DNA of 64,000 nt from an uncultured Porphyromonadaceae bacterium. Its GTDB lineage: Bacteria; Bacteroidota; Bacteroidia; Bacteroidales; Muribaculaceae. How positions within the stretch are numbered: position 1 is the stretch's first letter; each line of letters opens with the position of its first letter. The notes beneath the pieces were generated by a model. The model ran no database searches, had not been told where the DNA came from, and was given only the letters and a program-made list of their open reading frames with translations. Of this stretch, positions 27,471 to 34,804 are shown piece after piece. The translations under genes and the position numbers were made by a program. The stretch lies in the NCBI GenBank assembly GCA_902491515.1, contig CABUIC010000013.1, forward strand, positions 4,203-68,202. The letters run 5' to 3'.

Positions 27471-28547
27471 TCACAAGCTTCCCGGCGTGGCCGTCTGTTC
27501 CACAGCTTTCCATCCACGGACAAAGGCGGGTATCTCCGGGGCCTGGGGTGCCGGGACGATGGGAAGCGGCGTCTTGTCCCCGCGCTCTTCAAGGGCCTCC
27601 TCGCGAGTAAGGAAGCGCACGCTCACGGGATAGATATCGATTGTCGAGTAAAGGGCGACGGGTTCCTTGCTGTGGAAGGCCTTCTTCATCCACTTGCCCT
27701 TCAGAAGCATACGCATCGAGAACGACGACACGGCCAGCGAGGCCGGGCCGTACTCACCGCCCTCGTCCACGAGGAAGCGCTCGCTGCGCACCATTTCCGT
27801 CACGTCCACGCTCAGCCCGAGCATCTTCAGAAGCCACGGCTCCCAGTGATGGTCCTTATGAGTCGCAAGGGCGTCGAGAGTGCGCGTGTACGTCGGGCTA
27901 CGGAAAGTCCTGACTACCGACGTCCCGTACTCCCCGTGCCGGATTTCCGGGAAGCCCGCGAGGAGGGAATCGCCCAGAATGTGGCGCTCCGGCTCGAGGC
28001 TGGTGAGTTCTACCCAGACCAGCATCCCGGCATCGTCGTCGTTCGCGACCGTGTCGCGTCCCTCCGAGTTGCGGTAGCGCATCCGCCGCGCAAGCGAGCG
28101 CACCTTCGGAGACTGCGGTTTCGTGCTGAACCCCTTGACCTTCTTCTCCGTCAGGAAAAAGTCGGCCATATACTCGGAGAACAACTGAAGCGTGTCGGTG
28201 CTCGTTGCCGCCGAGGAATATTCGCGGATGTAGGCCCGCACAAGGGTTATCGGCCGCTCCCCGGGCGTGACAGTGAAGCCGGCGAGCTCGATAGCCGTCG
28301 GCTCGAGACGCACAGTGTCGCACGCAGCCTCTACTGTGAGAGGCGAGTATCCCAGGCAACGCACGTCGTAGGGAAACGACTGCGGACTCGGAGCACGGCC
28401 CTCAACATCGGTAATCGAAAGGATAATGCCGTCGGCTGACGACAGAGAGGCGCCTCCGAGGGGCTTGGAATCAGTAGAATCCACGACCACAACGCCAACG
28501 GATTTCAGGGGAAGAAGAAGTATAAGCAGTAAAAACAGGCGTTGCAT
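27471..28547 (-). CDS. Exported protein with carboxypeptidase-regulatory-like N-terminus, unknown function
   Basis: The 358-residue product starts with a hydrophobic signal (residues 1-18) and a short beta-sandwich like the regulatory domains of TonB receptors (VVVVDSTDSKPLGGASLSSADG). The rest is unrecognised, with YMADFFLTEKKVKGFSTKPQ and a Pro-rich end. It sits between the OmpA/TPR gene and RNase H on the same strand. The start fits the signal peptide. I cannot assign a function. Confidence 0.65.
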   Translation of the reverse strand: MQRLFLLLILLLPLKSVGVVVVDSTDSKPLGGASLSSADGIILSITDVEGRAPSPQSFPYDVRCLGYSPLTVEAACDTVRLEPTAIELAGFTVTPGERPITLVRAYIREYSSAATSTDTLQLFSEYMADFFLTEKKVKGFSTKPQSPKVRSLARRMRYRNSEGRDTVANDDDAGMLVWVELTSLEPERHILGDSLLAGFPEIRHGEYGTSVVRTFRSPTYTRTLDALATHKDHHWEPWLLKMLGLSVDVTEMVRSERFLVDEGGEYGPASLAVSSFSMRMLLKGKWMKKAFHSKEPVALYSTIDIYPVSVRFLTREEALEERGDKTPLPIVPAPQAPEIPAFVRGWKAVEQTATPGSL

Positions 28548-28584
28548 GATGTGATGAATGAAGGTCGGTCTAAGTGAGAAAACG

Positions 28585-29253
28585 TCATTTCCTGCCGAAA
28601 TCGGCCGGGATTTCCCCCCATTTCTCCGTGTCCCATTTCAGAAGGGGATTCCCTATTTCGTTGCTTTTAATCCAGGCGTTGGCGCGGGCCAGGATTTCTC
28701 GGACACGGGCGTTTTCCGGCGTCGGACTTATCGTTGTGTTGCTCTGGCGCTTGCGTATCCATGCCAGGGCCGTGCGCGAGTCTGTGTAGATGGGGGTGGA
28801 AAAGTCGCGGTTCTTGTGGAGCCATGCCGCGCAGTGGATGATGGCGAGATATTCCGCTATGTTGTTGGTGCCCCCGGCAAGCGGACCGATGTGGAACACC
28901 TCCTGTCCCGTCCCCACAAGCACCCCGCGGTATTCCATAGGGCCCGGATTCTTGGCGCAGGCGCCGTCGACGGCTATCGCGTTGAGGCGGATTTCCGGGA
29001 AGGCCTCGTAGTTCACGATTTCGGTCTTCCTGCGCTCGGCTAAGGCGCGCATAAGGCCCAGCTGGTCCTCGGGCTTCCCGCGGAAGGCCTTCACGGCCTC
29101 CTCCTGCGAGGGATAGGCGCGGAACTTCGCCCCGGGGTAGCCTTCGGTCTGGGCGGCGCATTCCTCCCAGGTGTCGAACACACCCGTCGAGCGCCCCTCC
29201 CATACCACATAGAATTTGCGGAAACGCGAGGGAGTGTTGTCGTATGATGCCAT
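28585..29253 (-). CDS. rnhA: Ribonuclease H with N-terminal viroplasmin (hybrid-binding) domain
   Basis: The 222-residue protein removes RNA from RNA-DNA hybrids. The N-terminal viroplasmin domain is KFYVVWEGRSTGVFDTWEEC with FRAYPSQEEAVKAF. The RNase H core shows the catalytic acids in VDGACAKNPG, GTNNIAEYLAII and YTDSRTALAWI, with a late Asp near the C-terminus. The frame stays open to 29499, but the ATG at 29253 gives the correct N-terminus and clears the upstream gene. It is spaced 8 bases from the Ald paralogue. Confidence 0.93.
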   Translation of the reverse strand: MASYDNTPSRFRKFYVVWEGRSTGVFDTWEECAAQTEGYPGAKFRAYPSQEEAVKAFRGKPEDQLGLMRALAERRKTEIVNYEAFPEIRLNAIAVDGACAKNPGPMEYRGVLVGTGQEVFHIGPLAGGTNNIAEYLAIIHCAAWLHKNRDFSTPIYTDSRTALAWIRKRQSNTTISPTPENARVREILARANAWIKSNEIGNPLLKWDTEKWGEIPADFGRK

Positions 29254-29261
29254 TTTGGAAA

Positions 29262-30440
29262 TCAGGAATACTGTATTAAGAATTCGATGTCGACGGCCCG
29301 GAGCCCCAGCACAGCCGCGGCTTCGGCGTTCACGCATTTTCCGAGGAAGGTGTAGACGCCCTTGCGGAGCGCGGCGTTGAGGCGGAGGGCGTTGGGAGCT
29401 CCGTCGCAGACGAGAATTTCGTCCAGCATGTTGACGAAAGTGTTCGACAGCGCCATCGCGAGTGTGCGCGGCACGGCGTTCCCGGCGTTGATGTAGCAAT
29501 AGCGCACGGGGGCGCCCATGGAATTGTCGCCCGGCATCGCCTCGTTGAGATTCACAAGCCGCAGTGACGGAAAGGCCGTTCCGGGCCGCATCGTGAGGTC
29601 GAAACAGATTACTCCCCGCTTCATCCTGTCGGCCAGTGTGGCGTCCACTATGCCGTCGCGGGTGAGGGTGTCGGTGGCTACTACAACGTCAGCCGACCGA
29701 AGGGCGCTCTCGAACACCTTGGGATGGATGGCGGAGCCAACGGCCCCCGGACCGAGCCGCCCGAGAAGTTCGCGGAGAGCGTAGACATTGTTGTCGAACA
29801 CGCGCACTATGGCGCCAAGCCCTATGGCGGTGCTCGCCGCGGCAAGGGCAGCCATGTCCGAGCCGATTATCATTACCTCGCAGGGTACCACGCCTGCCAC
29901 GCCTCCGAGGAGTATGCCCTTACCCTGGACGGCGTCCGCAAGAAGCGACGAGGCGAGCGACACCGCGGCCCTTCCGGCTACCTCCTGCATGATGTCGGCG
30001 AAAGGCTTGCGTCCGGATGGCTCGCAGATGTTCTCGAGCGCAAGGGCTATCACCGAGCGTTCCAGAAGGACTCTCAGCACCGGAGCATCCGCCGGTGAGG
30101 CGTTCAGGAAGCCAAGCAGAAGGGCTCCGCGCTTCATCAGCGAGGCGTCGCGGGCCGAGATACGCCCGAGGCTCACCACCACATCAGCCCTGAGGGTCTC
30201 CTCCCGGCGGCAGATTTCCACGCCCCGGCTCGTGTAAGTCTCGTCGGAATAATGGATGGGAAGTGCCGCTCCCGCTTCCATAAGCACGCGGAATCCTCTT
30301 TCGATAAGGCGCTCGGCGCCTTCGGGCGTGAGGGGAAAACGGTGGTCGGCGGCCACTGACGAGGCCGGCAGACCGATGGAGATACTGCGCGGGGCGGTAG
30401 CCGCCATGTAGAGCTGTTCAAGAGGAGTTGGTGCGGGCAC
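29262..30440 (-). CDS. Divergent alanine-dehydrogenase paralogue lacking catalytic and NAD-motif residues
   Basis: The 392-residue protein aligns with Ald along its length (QEVAGRAAVSLASSLL, GKGILLGGVAGVVPCEV, VFDNNVYALREL). It most resembles the second Ald-like family of Bacteroidetes. The VKVKEP Lys becomes VSLGRIS, and the His of FHFASD becomes Asn in FLNASP. The Rossmann glycines are lost (IIGSDMAALAAA). It is therefore unlikely to oxidise alanine and may be a binding or regulatory protein. It lies between rnhA and aroK in a minus-strand run. The enzyme at 24130 keeps all these residues. Confidence 0.85.
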   Translation of the reverse strand: MPAPTPLEQLYMAATAPRSISIGLPASSVAADHRFPLTPEGAERLIERGFRVLMEAGAALPIHYSDETYTSRGVEICRREETLRADVVVSLGRISARDASLMKRGALLLGFLNASPADAPVLRVLLERSVIALALENICEPSGRKPFADIMQEVAGRAAVSLASSLLADAVQGKGILLGGVAGVVPCEVMIIGSDMAALAAASTAIGLGAIVRVFDNNVYALRELLGRLGPGAVGSAIHPKVFESALRSADVVVATDTLTRDGIVDATLADRMKRGVICFDLTMRPGTAFPSLRLVNLNEAMPGDNSMGAPVRYCYINAGNAVPRTLAMALSNTFVNMLDEILVCDGAPNALRLNAALRKGVYTFLGKCVNAEAAAVLGLRAVDIEFLIQYS

Positions 30441-30466
30441 GATGGAGGGGGGGGGATATGAAAGGT

Positions 30467-31042
30467 TCAGTTTAATATGAATTGTCTGACGAAGGCCTCG
30501 GAGGTCTCGCGGACCTGTTCTTCTGTCTCAAGCAGGGTGGAGTCGAAGGATGCATGCGCCAGGCTGTACCAGGGTCTGCGCCGCGCGGCAAGCGCCTCTA
30601 CCTCGTCGCTGAGCGCTCCGGGGTCGCCGTGCACCTTTCCGACAAGGGGCCTCTGCTCGGGTGGTGCCTCGAGGAGGCGACGCAGGGTGGCCTCGCGGGT
30701 GGCCCTCAGTTCCACGACCAGGCCTCGGGAGAGCATGTACTCGAGGTTGTCGCCGCTGCACGGCGTGCCGCCGCCGCAGGCCAGGACGAGGATTCCTCCG
30801 GAGTCCGGCCCTTCGGAAATCCCGCGCAGGAGCGCAGACTCGGCCCTGCGGAAAGCCTCCTCGCCTTCGGAGCGGAATATCTCGGCGATACTGCGGCCTT
30901 CAGCGGCCTCTACAGCCTCGTCGAGATCCTCGAAACGGAGACCTTCGACTCCCAGACGTCTGGCGGCCGCGGGAAGAGCCCTCCCGAGAGTGGTCTTCCC
31001 GCAGGCCGGAAGGCCTATGAGATATATGGCCCGTGCGCTCAC
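30467..31042 (-). CDS. aroK: Shikimate kinase
   Basis: The 191-residue kinase phosphorylates shikimate. It shows the P loop [14 protein letters not shown] (residues 10-23), the substrate Asp in FEDLDEAVE, and the ACGGGTPC loop that holds shikimate. The lid follows with EQRPLVGK. It overlaps the end of mscL by four bases (ATGA), giving translational coupling. The pathway partner aroB is on the plus strand at 8658. Confidence 0.95.
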   Translation of the reverse strand: MSARAIYLIGLPACGKTTLGRALPAAARRLGVEGLRFEDLDEAVEAAEGRSIAEIFRSEGEEAFRRAESALLRGISEGPDSGGILVLACGGGTPCSGDNLEYMLSRGLVVELRATREATLRRLLEAPPEQRPLVGKVHGDPGALSDEVEALAARRRPWYSLAHASFDSTLLETEEQVRETSEAFVRQFILN

Positions 31043-31479
31043 TTCTTCCCTTCGGCCTGAGCCTTCAGGAGGTCGCGGATTTCGGCCAGGAGCTCTTCCT
31101 GCGTGGGAGCGGCAGGAGCTTCAGGAGCGGGTTCGGGAGCGGCCTCGGCCTTCTTGAACTTGTTCATGGCCTTGATTGCCACGAAGATGCAGAAGGCGAT
31201 AATCAGGAAGTCGACGATTGTCTGGACGAAAGCGCCCCATGTGATGGCGACTTCGGGCGTGATGACCTCCGTGCCATTTGTCACACCCTGCTGGATGACG
31301 AACTTGAACTCGCTGAAGTTGGTGCCTCCCGTGAGGACACCTACGCCGGGCATGATGATGTCGTTGACGAGGGAGGTCACTATCTTGCCGAAGGCACCGC
31401 CGATAATCACACCGACAGCCATGTCGACCACATTGCCGCGCATGGCGAATTCCTTGAATTCAGTCAGAAATTTTTTCAT
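31039..31479 (-). CDS. mscL: Large-conductance mechanosensitive channel
   Basis: The 146-residue protein opens under membrane tension and protects against hypo-osmotic shock. It has the [21 protein letters not shown]-terminal helix and first TM, the pore-lining Gly/Ala pattern, a second TM ([18 protein letters not shown]) and a C-terminal helix with [14 protein letters not shown]. The Ala/Pro/Glu linker before that helix is slightly long. It is the first gene of the mscL-aroK unit, behind a strong promoter. Confidence 0.97.
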   Translation of the reverse strand: MKKFLTEFKEFAMRGNVVDMAVGVIIGGAFGKIVTSLVNDIIMPGVGVLTGGTNFSEFKFVIQQGVTNGTEVITPEVAITWGAFVQTIVDFLIIAFCIFVAIKAMNKFKKAEAAPEPAPEAPAAPTQEELLAEIRDLLKAQAEGKK

Positions 31480-31510
31480 ATTGGTTGAATTTATAGTACG
31501 ATTATAGTTG

Positions 31511-31542
31511 CAAACTTACATAAAATTTTCCGTATTACCAAA
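31511..31542 (-). promoter_or_regulatory. Promoter of mscL-aroK
   Basis: On the minus strand TTTG (31542-31539), 20 bases, TAAGTTTG (31518-31511). The mscL ATG is 31 bases downstream. Confidence 0.7.
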
Positions 31543-31568
31543 ACGCCGGGACCGGACCGATTGTTCCG

Positions 31569-32816
31569 TTATTTATCCGTAAGTTCAAACACTGTAGTAA
31601 CAGGATAGTGGTCGGACGACGCCACATGGCCTTTTTTGAGCGAAAGCGGCCTGAACGCCCCGCGGTATAGTATGTGGTCTATTCCGAAATAAAGGCGCCG
31701 GGCGTTGTAGGTCACTATCGGACCGAACCCGACCTCGGGATAGACCTCCCTGAGCCCGAGCTCCTCGAAACGGCGCATGGCATAGCAGTTCGACACATCG
31801 TTGAAATCACCGCACACCAGCACATTCGGACCTCCGTAATGCTCGATGTAGCGCACCAGCTTCTCAGCCTGCCGCGCACGCTCGACGTTGGCCGCAGCGA
31901 CCTTCGAAAGCAGCTCGCGCTTGACCTCGCGCATCTCGTCGACCCGTCGCGTCTTGCCGTCCGTAAGGTCGCGGTAAAGAGCGAAGTCGCCTGACGTGAG
32001 TCCGAGGCTCGCGAGATGGAAATTGAAGACAGTGACGTCCATGTCCTCGCCGAGATGCACGCGGTAAGCCCCGATATCGGCCCCGAAATTGCGGCGGTTG
32101 ACCTCAAGGTGTATGGGAGTGACAGGATACTTCGAGAGGAGCGTGAGGTACGTGTCCGTGCGAATGACGTATGGATATATCTTATGGAGAAGGGCTATGT
32201 CCTCGCGATGAATCTTGTTTTCGCCGTAAGGGCCGATGACTTCGGTCTCCTGAAGACAGACTATGTCGGCGCCGCTCTCGATGATGGTGTTCAACGTGCG
32301 GTTACGCGGGGAATTCTCGCTCTCGCCGGGGCGGAAATCAGTGAAATTATATACATTGTAGCTCAACACCTTCAGCGTCCTTGCACCTTTTGGCGCACTT
32401 GGGCTGAAGACATGCAGCGGAAAGTAGTCCAGCACGGGGCCCCCGCATATCACGAGGAACAGAAGTGGCACAAGCACGCCGCGGCGCCATATAAAGAGCT
32501 GAAGCAGGAGCATGAGGAGCACTGCGCCCAGCGTGAGGGGCATCGCAAGTACTGCGATTCCCCAGTACCCGCCGTACTTCAGCGGCGAGAGACACCCTCC
32601 GTATGAGCTCACGACAAGTCCCAGGCCGCATATCACGCTGACCGCCACAAGAACGACATGCAGAAAACTCCGCCACTTCGGCCGTCCTTTACGATGAGCG
32701 GGACTGTCTGCGCCGCTCGGCGTTCTGGCCTTGCGCGGAGATTTTGTAACGGGAGACGGCCCTCCGGACCCTGCGTCAGGACCCAGCGGCTTGCGGGGAG
32801 ACGTTCTTTGGCTCAT
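31569..32816 (-). CDS. Endonuclease/exonuclease/phosphatase-family membrane protein
   Basis: The 415-residue protein has a basic, Ser/Pro-rich N-terminus (1-48) and three hydrophobic segments (about 49-140). An EEP domain faces the periplasm, with LSYNVYNF, CLQETEV, CGDFNDV and the final SSDHYPV. The catalytic Asn, Glu, Asp and His positions are present. Members of this superfamily cut phosphodiesters, nucleic acids or lipids; the membrane form may be a periplasmic nuclease or phosphodiesterase. It overlaps the second rhomboid gene by four bases. Confidence 0.85.
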   Translation of the reverse strand: MSQRTSPRKPLGPDAGSGGPSPVTKSPRKARTPSGADSPAHRKGRPKWRSFLHVVLVAVSVICGLGLVVSSYGGCLSPLKYGGYWGIAVLAMPLTLGAVLLMLLLQLFIWRRGVLVPLLFLVICGGPVLDYFPLHVFSPSAPKGARTLKVLSYNVYNFTDFRPGESENSPRNRTLNTIIESGADIVCLQETEVIGPYGENKIHREDIALLHKIYPYVIRTDTYLTLLSKYPVTPIHLEVNRRNFGADIGAYRVHLGEDMDVTVFNFHLASLGLTSGDFALYRDLTDGKTRRVDEMREVKRELLSKVAAANVERARQAEKLVRYIEHYGGPNVLVCGDFNDVSNCYAMRRFEELGLREVYPEVGFGPIVTYNARRLYFGIDHILYRGAFRPLSLKKGHVASSDHYPVTTVFELTDK

Positions 32817-33529
32817 AGCAGCTTCCTTTCGGATTCAGTCAGGGAGGAATAACCCGAGAAACGCGCCTTGTCGAGAACCCGCAGCCGGGCGGAGTCGTAC
32901 TCGCGCCTCGACGAGAGCCATTTCCGGACACGTCCGCGCCCGGGAATGAAAAAGACCAGTGCGGCAAGGAGCCCTGCAAGAAGCCCTGCCACGTGAGCCG
33001 CCAGCGCCCCTGATTCTCCGGCCCCGAGGGCTGAGCAGACCGCCAGTGCGGCAAGCGGCACGCTGACGGCCCAGAGCCGCGGGCGCCCGGCCCACGGGAT
33101 GGCCACACGCAGAGAACCGCACCACACCGTGATGGCCGTGAGCACAGCGAGCACGGATGCGGAAGCCCCCGCGAGCATCGAGCCTCCGGCCGCGAAAAGT
33201 CCGAAGCCCGCGGCGCCGGCGAGACCGCCGGCCAGATAGAGCGGAGCAACGGCATGGCCCAGCCCCAGCGTGGACGCGAGACTGCCGTAAGCCACGAAAA
33301 CGAGCATGTTGACCAGTATGTGGAGCAATCCCGCGTGAGCGAACATATAGCTCAGTGCCTGATAAGCCCGCGGAGATGACGCCGGAAGCGCCAGGGCTTC
33401 AAGAAGGTCCACACCGAAAGCCGACGCCGTCAGTATGGCGGCGAAAACAGCGGCGTTGAGACCCGCTATCGCCCATATCGTGCCCGCGCAGCGGATATCC
33501 GGGGAGGTAGTGCGGTCAGGCGCGGCCAT
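32813..33529 (-). CDS. Rhomboid intramembrane serine protease, copy 2
   Basis: The start at 33529 (MAAPDRTTS) gives 238 residues and overlaps the stop of the other rhomboid by one base; the longer open frame reads into that gene. Six TM helices are predicted. The catalytic Ser is in AGASASVL and the His in AAHVAGLLAG. A basic C-terminal tail follows (RRGRVRKW-like). It is shorter and more diverged than copy 1 and is coupled to the EEP gene downstream. The substrate is unknown. Confidence 0.85.
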   Translation of the reverse strand: MAAPDRTTSPDIRCAGTIWAIAGLNAAVFAAILTASAFGVDLLEALALPASSPRAYQALSYMFAHAGLLHILVNMLVFVAYGSLASTLGLGHAVAPLYLAGGLAGAAGFGLFAAGGSMLAGASASVLAVLTAITVWCGSLRVAIPWAGRPRLWAVSVPLAALAVCSALGAGESGALAAHVAGLLAGLLAALVFFIPGRGRVRKWLSSRREYDSARLRVLDKARFSGYSSLTESERKLL

Positions 33530-34299
33530 CAGAAAAACCAGTGGTTGTTGAACACTCCCTTGCGCTTCCAGTACCACAGCAGGAAGAAGCCGAAGATCAT
33601 GCCTCCCAGATGGGCGAAGTGCGCCACACCGTCGGCCGAACCGCCTACGCCGTAGACGAGCTCCAGAATGCCGTAGCCGATGACGAACCATTTGGCCTTG
33701 ATCGGCATAAGGAAATAGAGATATATCGGCTGGTTCGGGAAGAGATAGCCGAAGGCAAGAAGCACGCCGTAAATCGCACCGGATGCGCCGACCATCGGAG
33801 AGTTGACAAGAGCATTCAGCTGCCCGAGATCCGGGTCGATATAGTTCTGGTTGTGCTGGATGTGGATCCAACCCTCATGGATGGTCTGCCGGACCACTTC
33901 GGGAGGCAGAAGCGACGCAATTCTGTGGATATAGATGGCGAACACCCCTTCCTGCACCAGCGCGGCGCCGATGCCGCAGGTCAGATAGAAGAAAAGGAAG
34001 CGCGCGGAACCCATCGACCGCTCGATGATGCGGCCGAACATCCACAGTGCGAACAAATTGAAGAACAGGTGCATGAACGACCCGTGCAGGAACATATACG
34101 TGAAAAGCTGGTAGGCGTAGAAGCCCGGCGAGCTGAAGTAGTAGAGCGCGCACCACCGCTCGAGAGCGGCCTCCGCCCCGGGTATCAGCGACATTAGGAA
34201 GTATATGAAAATGTTGACCAGCAACAGGTTCTTCGTCACGGGCGGAATGTCCGAAAAAAGCGACCGGAAGCCGCCCCCGCGGTAATCGTTCTGAAACAT
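33529..34299 (-). CDS. Rhomboid intramembrane serine protease, copy 1
   Basis: The ATG at 34299 (MFQNDYRGGGFRSLF) gives 256 residues. Six TM helices contain GASGAIYGVLLAFG with the catalytic Ser and AHFAHLGGMIFG with the catalytic His. The WMFGRIIERSMGS segment and its Trp-Arg region fit bacterial GlpG-like enzymes. The frame extends upstream to 34359, but the extension lacks support. It is the first gene of a rhomboid-rhomboid-EEP unit. Cleavage of TM substrates in the inner membrane is a family inference. Confidence 0.92.
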   Translation of the reverse strand: MFQNDYRGGGFRSLFSDIPPVTKNLLLVNIFIYFLMSLIPGAEAALERWCALYYFSSPGFYAYQLFTYMFLHGSFMHLFFNLFALWMFGRIIERSMGSARFLFFYLTCGIGAALVQEGVFAIYIHRIASLLPPEVVRQTIHEGWIHIQHNQNYIDPDLGQLNALVNSPMVGASGAIYGVLLAFGYLFPNQPIYLYFLMPIKAKWFVIGYGILELVYGVGGSADGVAHFAHLGGMIFGFFLLWYWKRKGVFNNHWFF

Positions 34300-34420
34300 A
34301 ATTTCTCTTTTGTATGCCTTTTGAAATGCAAAAATACGAAGATTTCCACAAACAGCCAACTTTCATGCCGTCCACGGCGTTAAAAGTACAAAACGACCCT
34401 TTTAACACACTAACAGAACT

Positions 34421-34657
34421 ATGTCAGACCGAATCACCTACGAAGAAAGAAAAGACCTTCCGGACAGCGTCTACGGACTGCCCGAAAGAAGAGAATACCC
34501 CATGCCCGACGCCGCTCACGTCCGCGCCGCCGAGGCATATTTCCGCTACTGCCCCGAGGACCTGAAGCCGCGGCTCGCCCGCGCAATCCTCGCCCGGGCC
34601 CGCGAGTTCGGCGTGGACGTCGAGAGCCCGACAGTCCGCGAGTACGCCGGGGAGTAG
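34421..34657 (+). CDS. Small protein resembling the phage-associated LPDSxF/HARNA motif proteins
   Basis: The 78-residue product has the string RKDLPDSVYGLPERREYPM, then DAAHVRAAEAYF and a basic helix (KPRLARAILARAREFGVDV). This layout resembles a small module (DUF6582-like) found in phage and mobile-element proteins, where LPDSAF precedes HARNA. Composition is normal for the host. It stands alone between a divergent rhomboid gene and an AT-rich repeat tract. The function is unknown and the family link is tentative. Confidence 0.6.
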   Translation: MSDRITYEERKDLPDSVYGLPERREYPMPDAAHVRAAEAYFRYCPEDLKPRLARAILARAREFGVDVESPTVREYAGE

Positions 34658-34659
34658 GC

Positions 34660-34722
34660 ATTATAAGACCTCTAAGACTTATTAGATTTATAAGATTTAT
34701 AAGTCTTATAAGATTTATACCG
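34660..34722. repeat. AT-rich direct and inverted repeat tract
   Basis: Several close copies of TTATAAGA and AAGACTTAT/ATAAGTCTT occur in 60 bases after the small ORF. They can fold into alternative hairpins. It may be a slippage-prone spacer. Confidence 0.5.
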
Positions 34723-34745
34723 CCTGTCGTCCCTCTTAAAACATT

Positions 34746-34776
34746 CCGCCGCGGCCCGGAGTCCGGGTCGCGGCGG
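34746..34776. terminator. Strong GC hairpin, terminator for the amylase gene
   Basis: CCGCCGCG (34746-34753) pairs with CGCGGCGG (34769-34776), with CCCGG/CCGGG inside. It lies 29 bases after the minus-strand amylase stop; the T tract on that side is short (GTTTTAA). Confidence 0.6.
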
Positions 34777-34804
34777 CGTTTATTTCAGCGCTGAGCGCAG
34801 GGGC

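Noticed and set aside
29254..29499. N-terminal extension of RNase H
   Set aside because: The extension lies in the coding region of the Ald paralogue and is Arg-rich; the viroplasmin domain starts at 29253.
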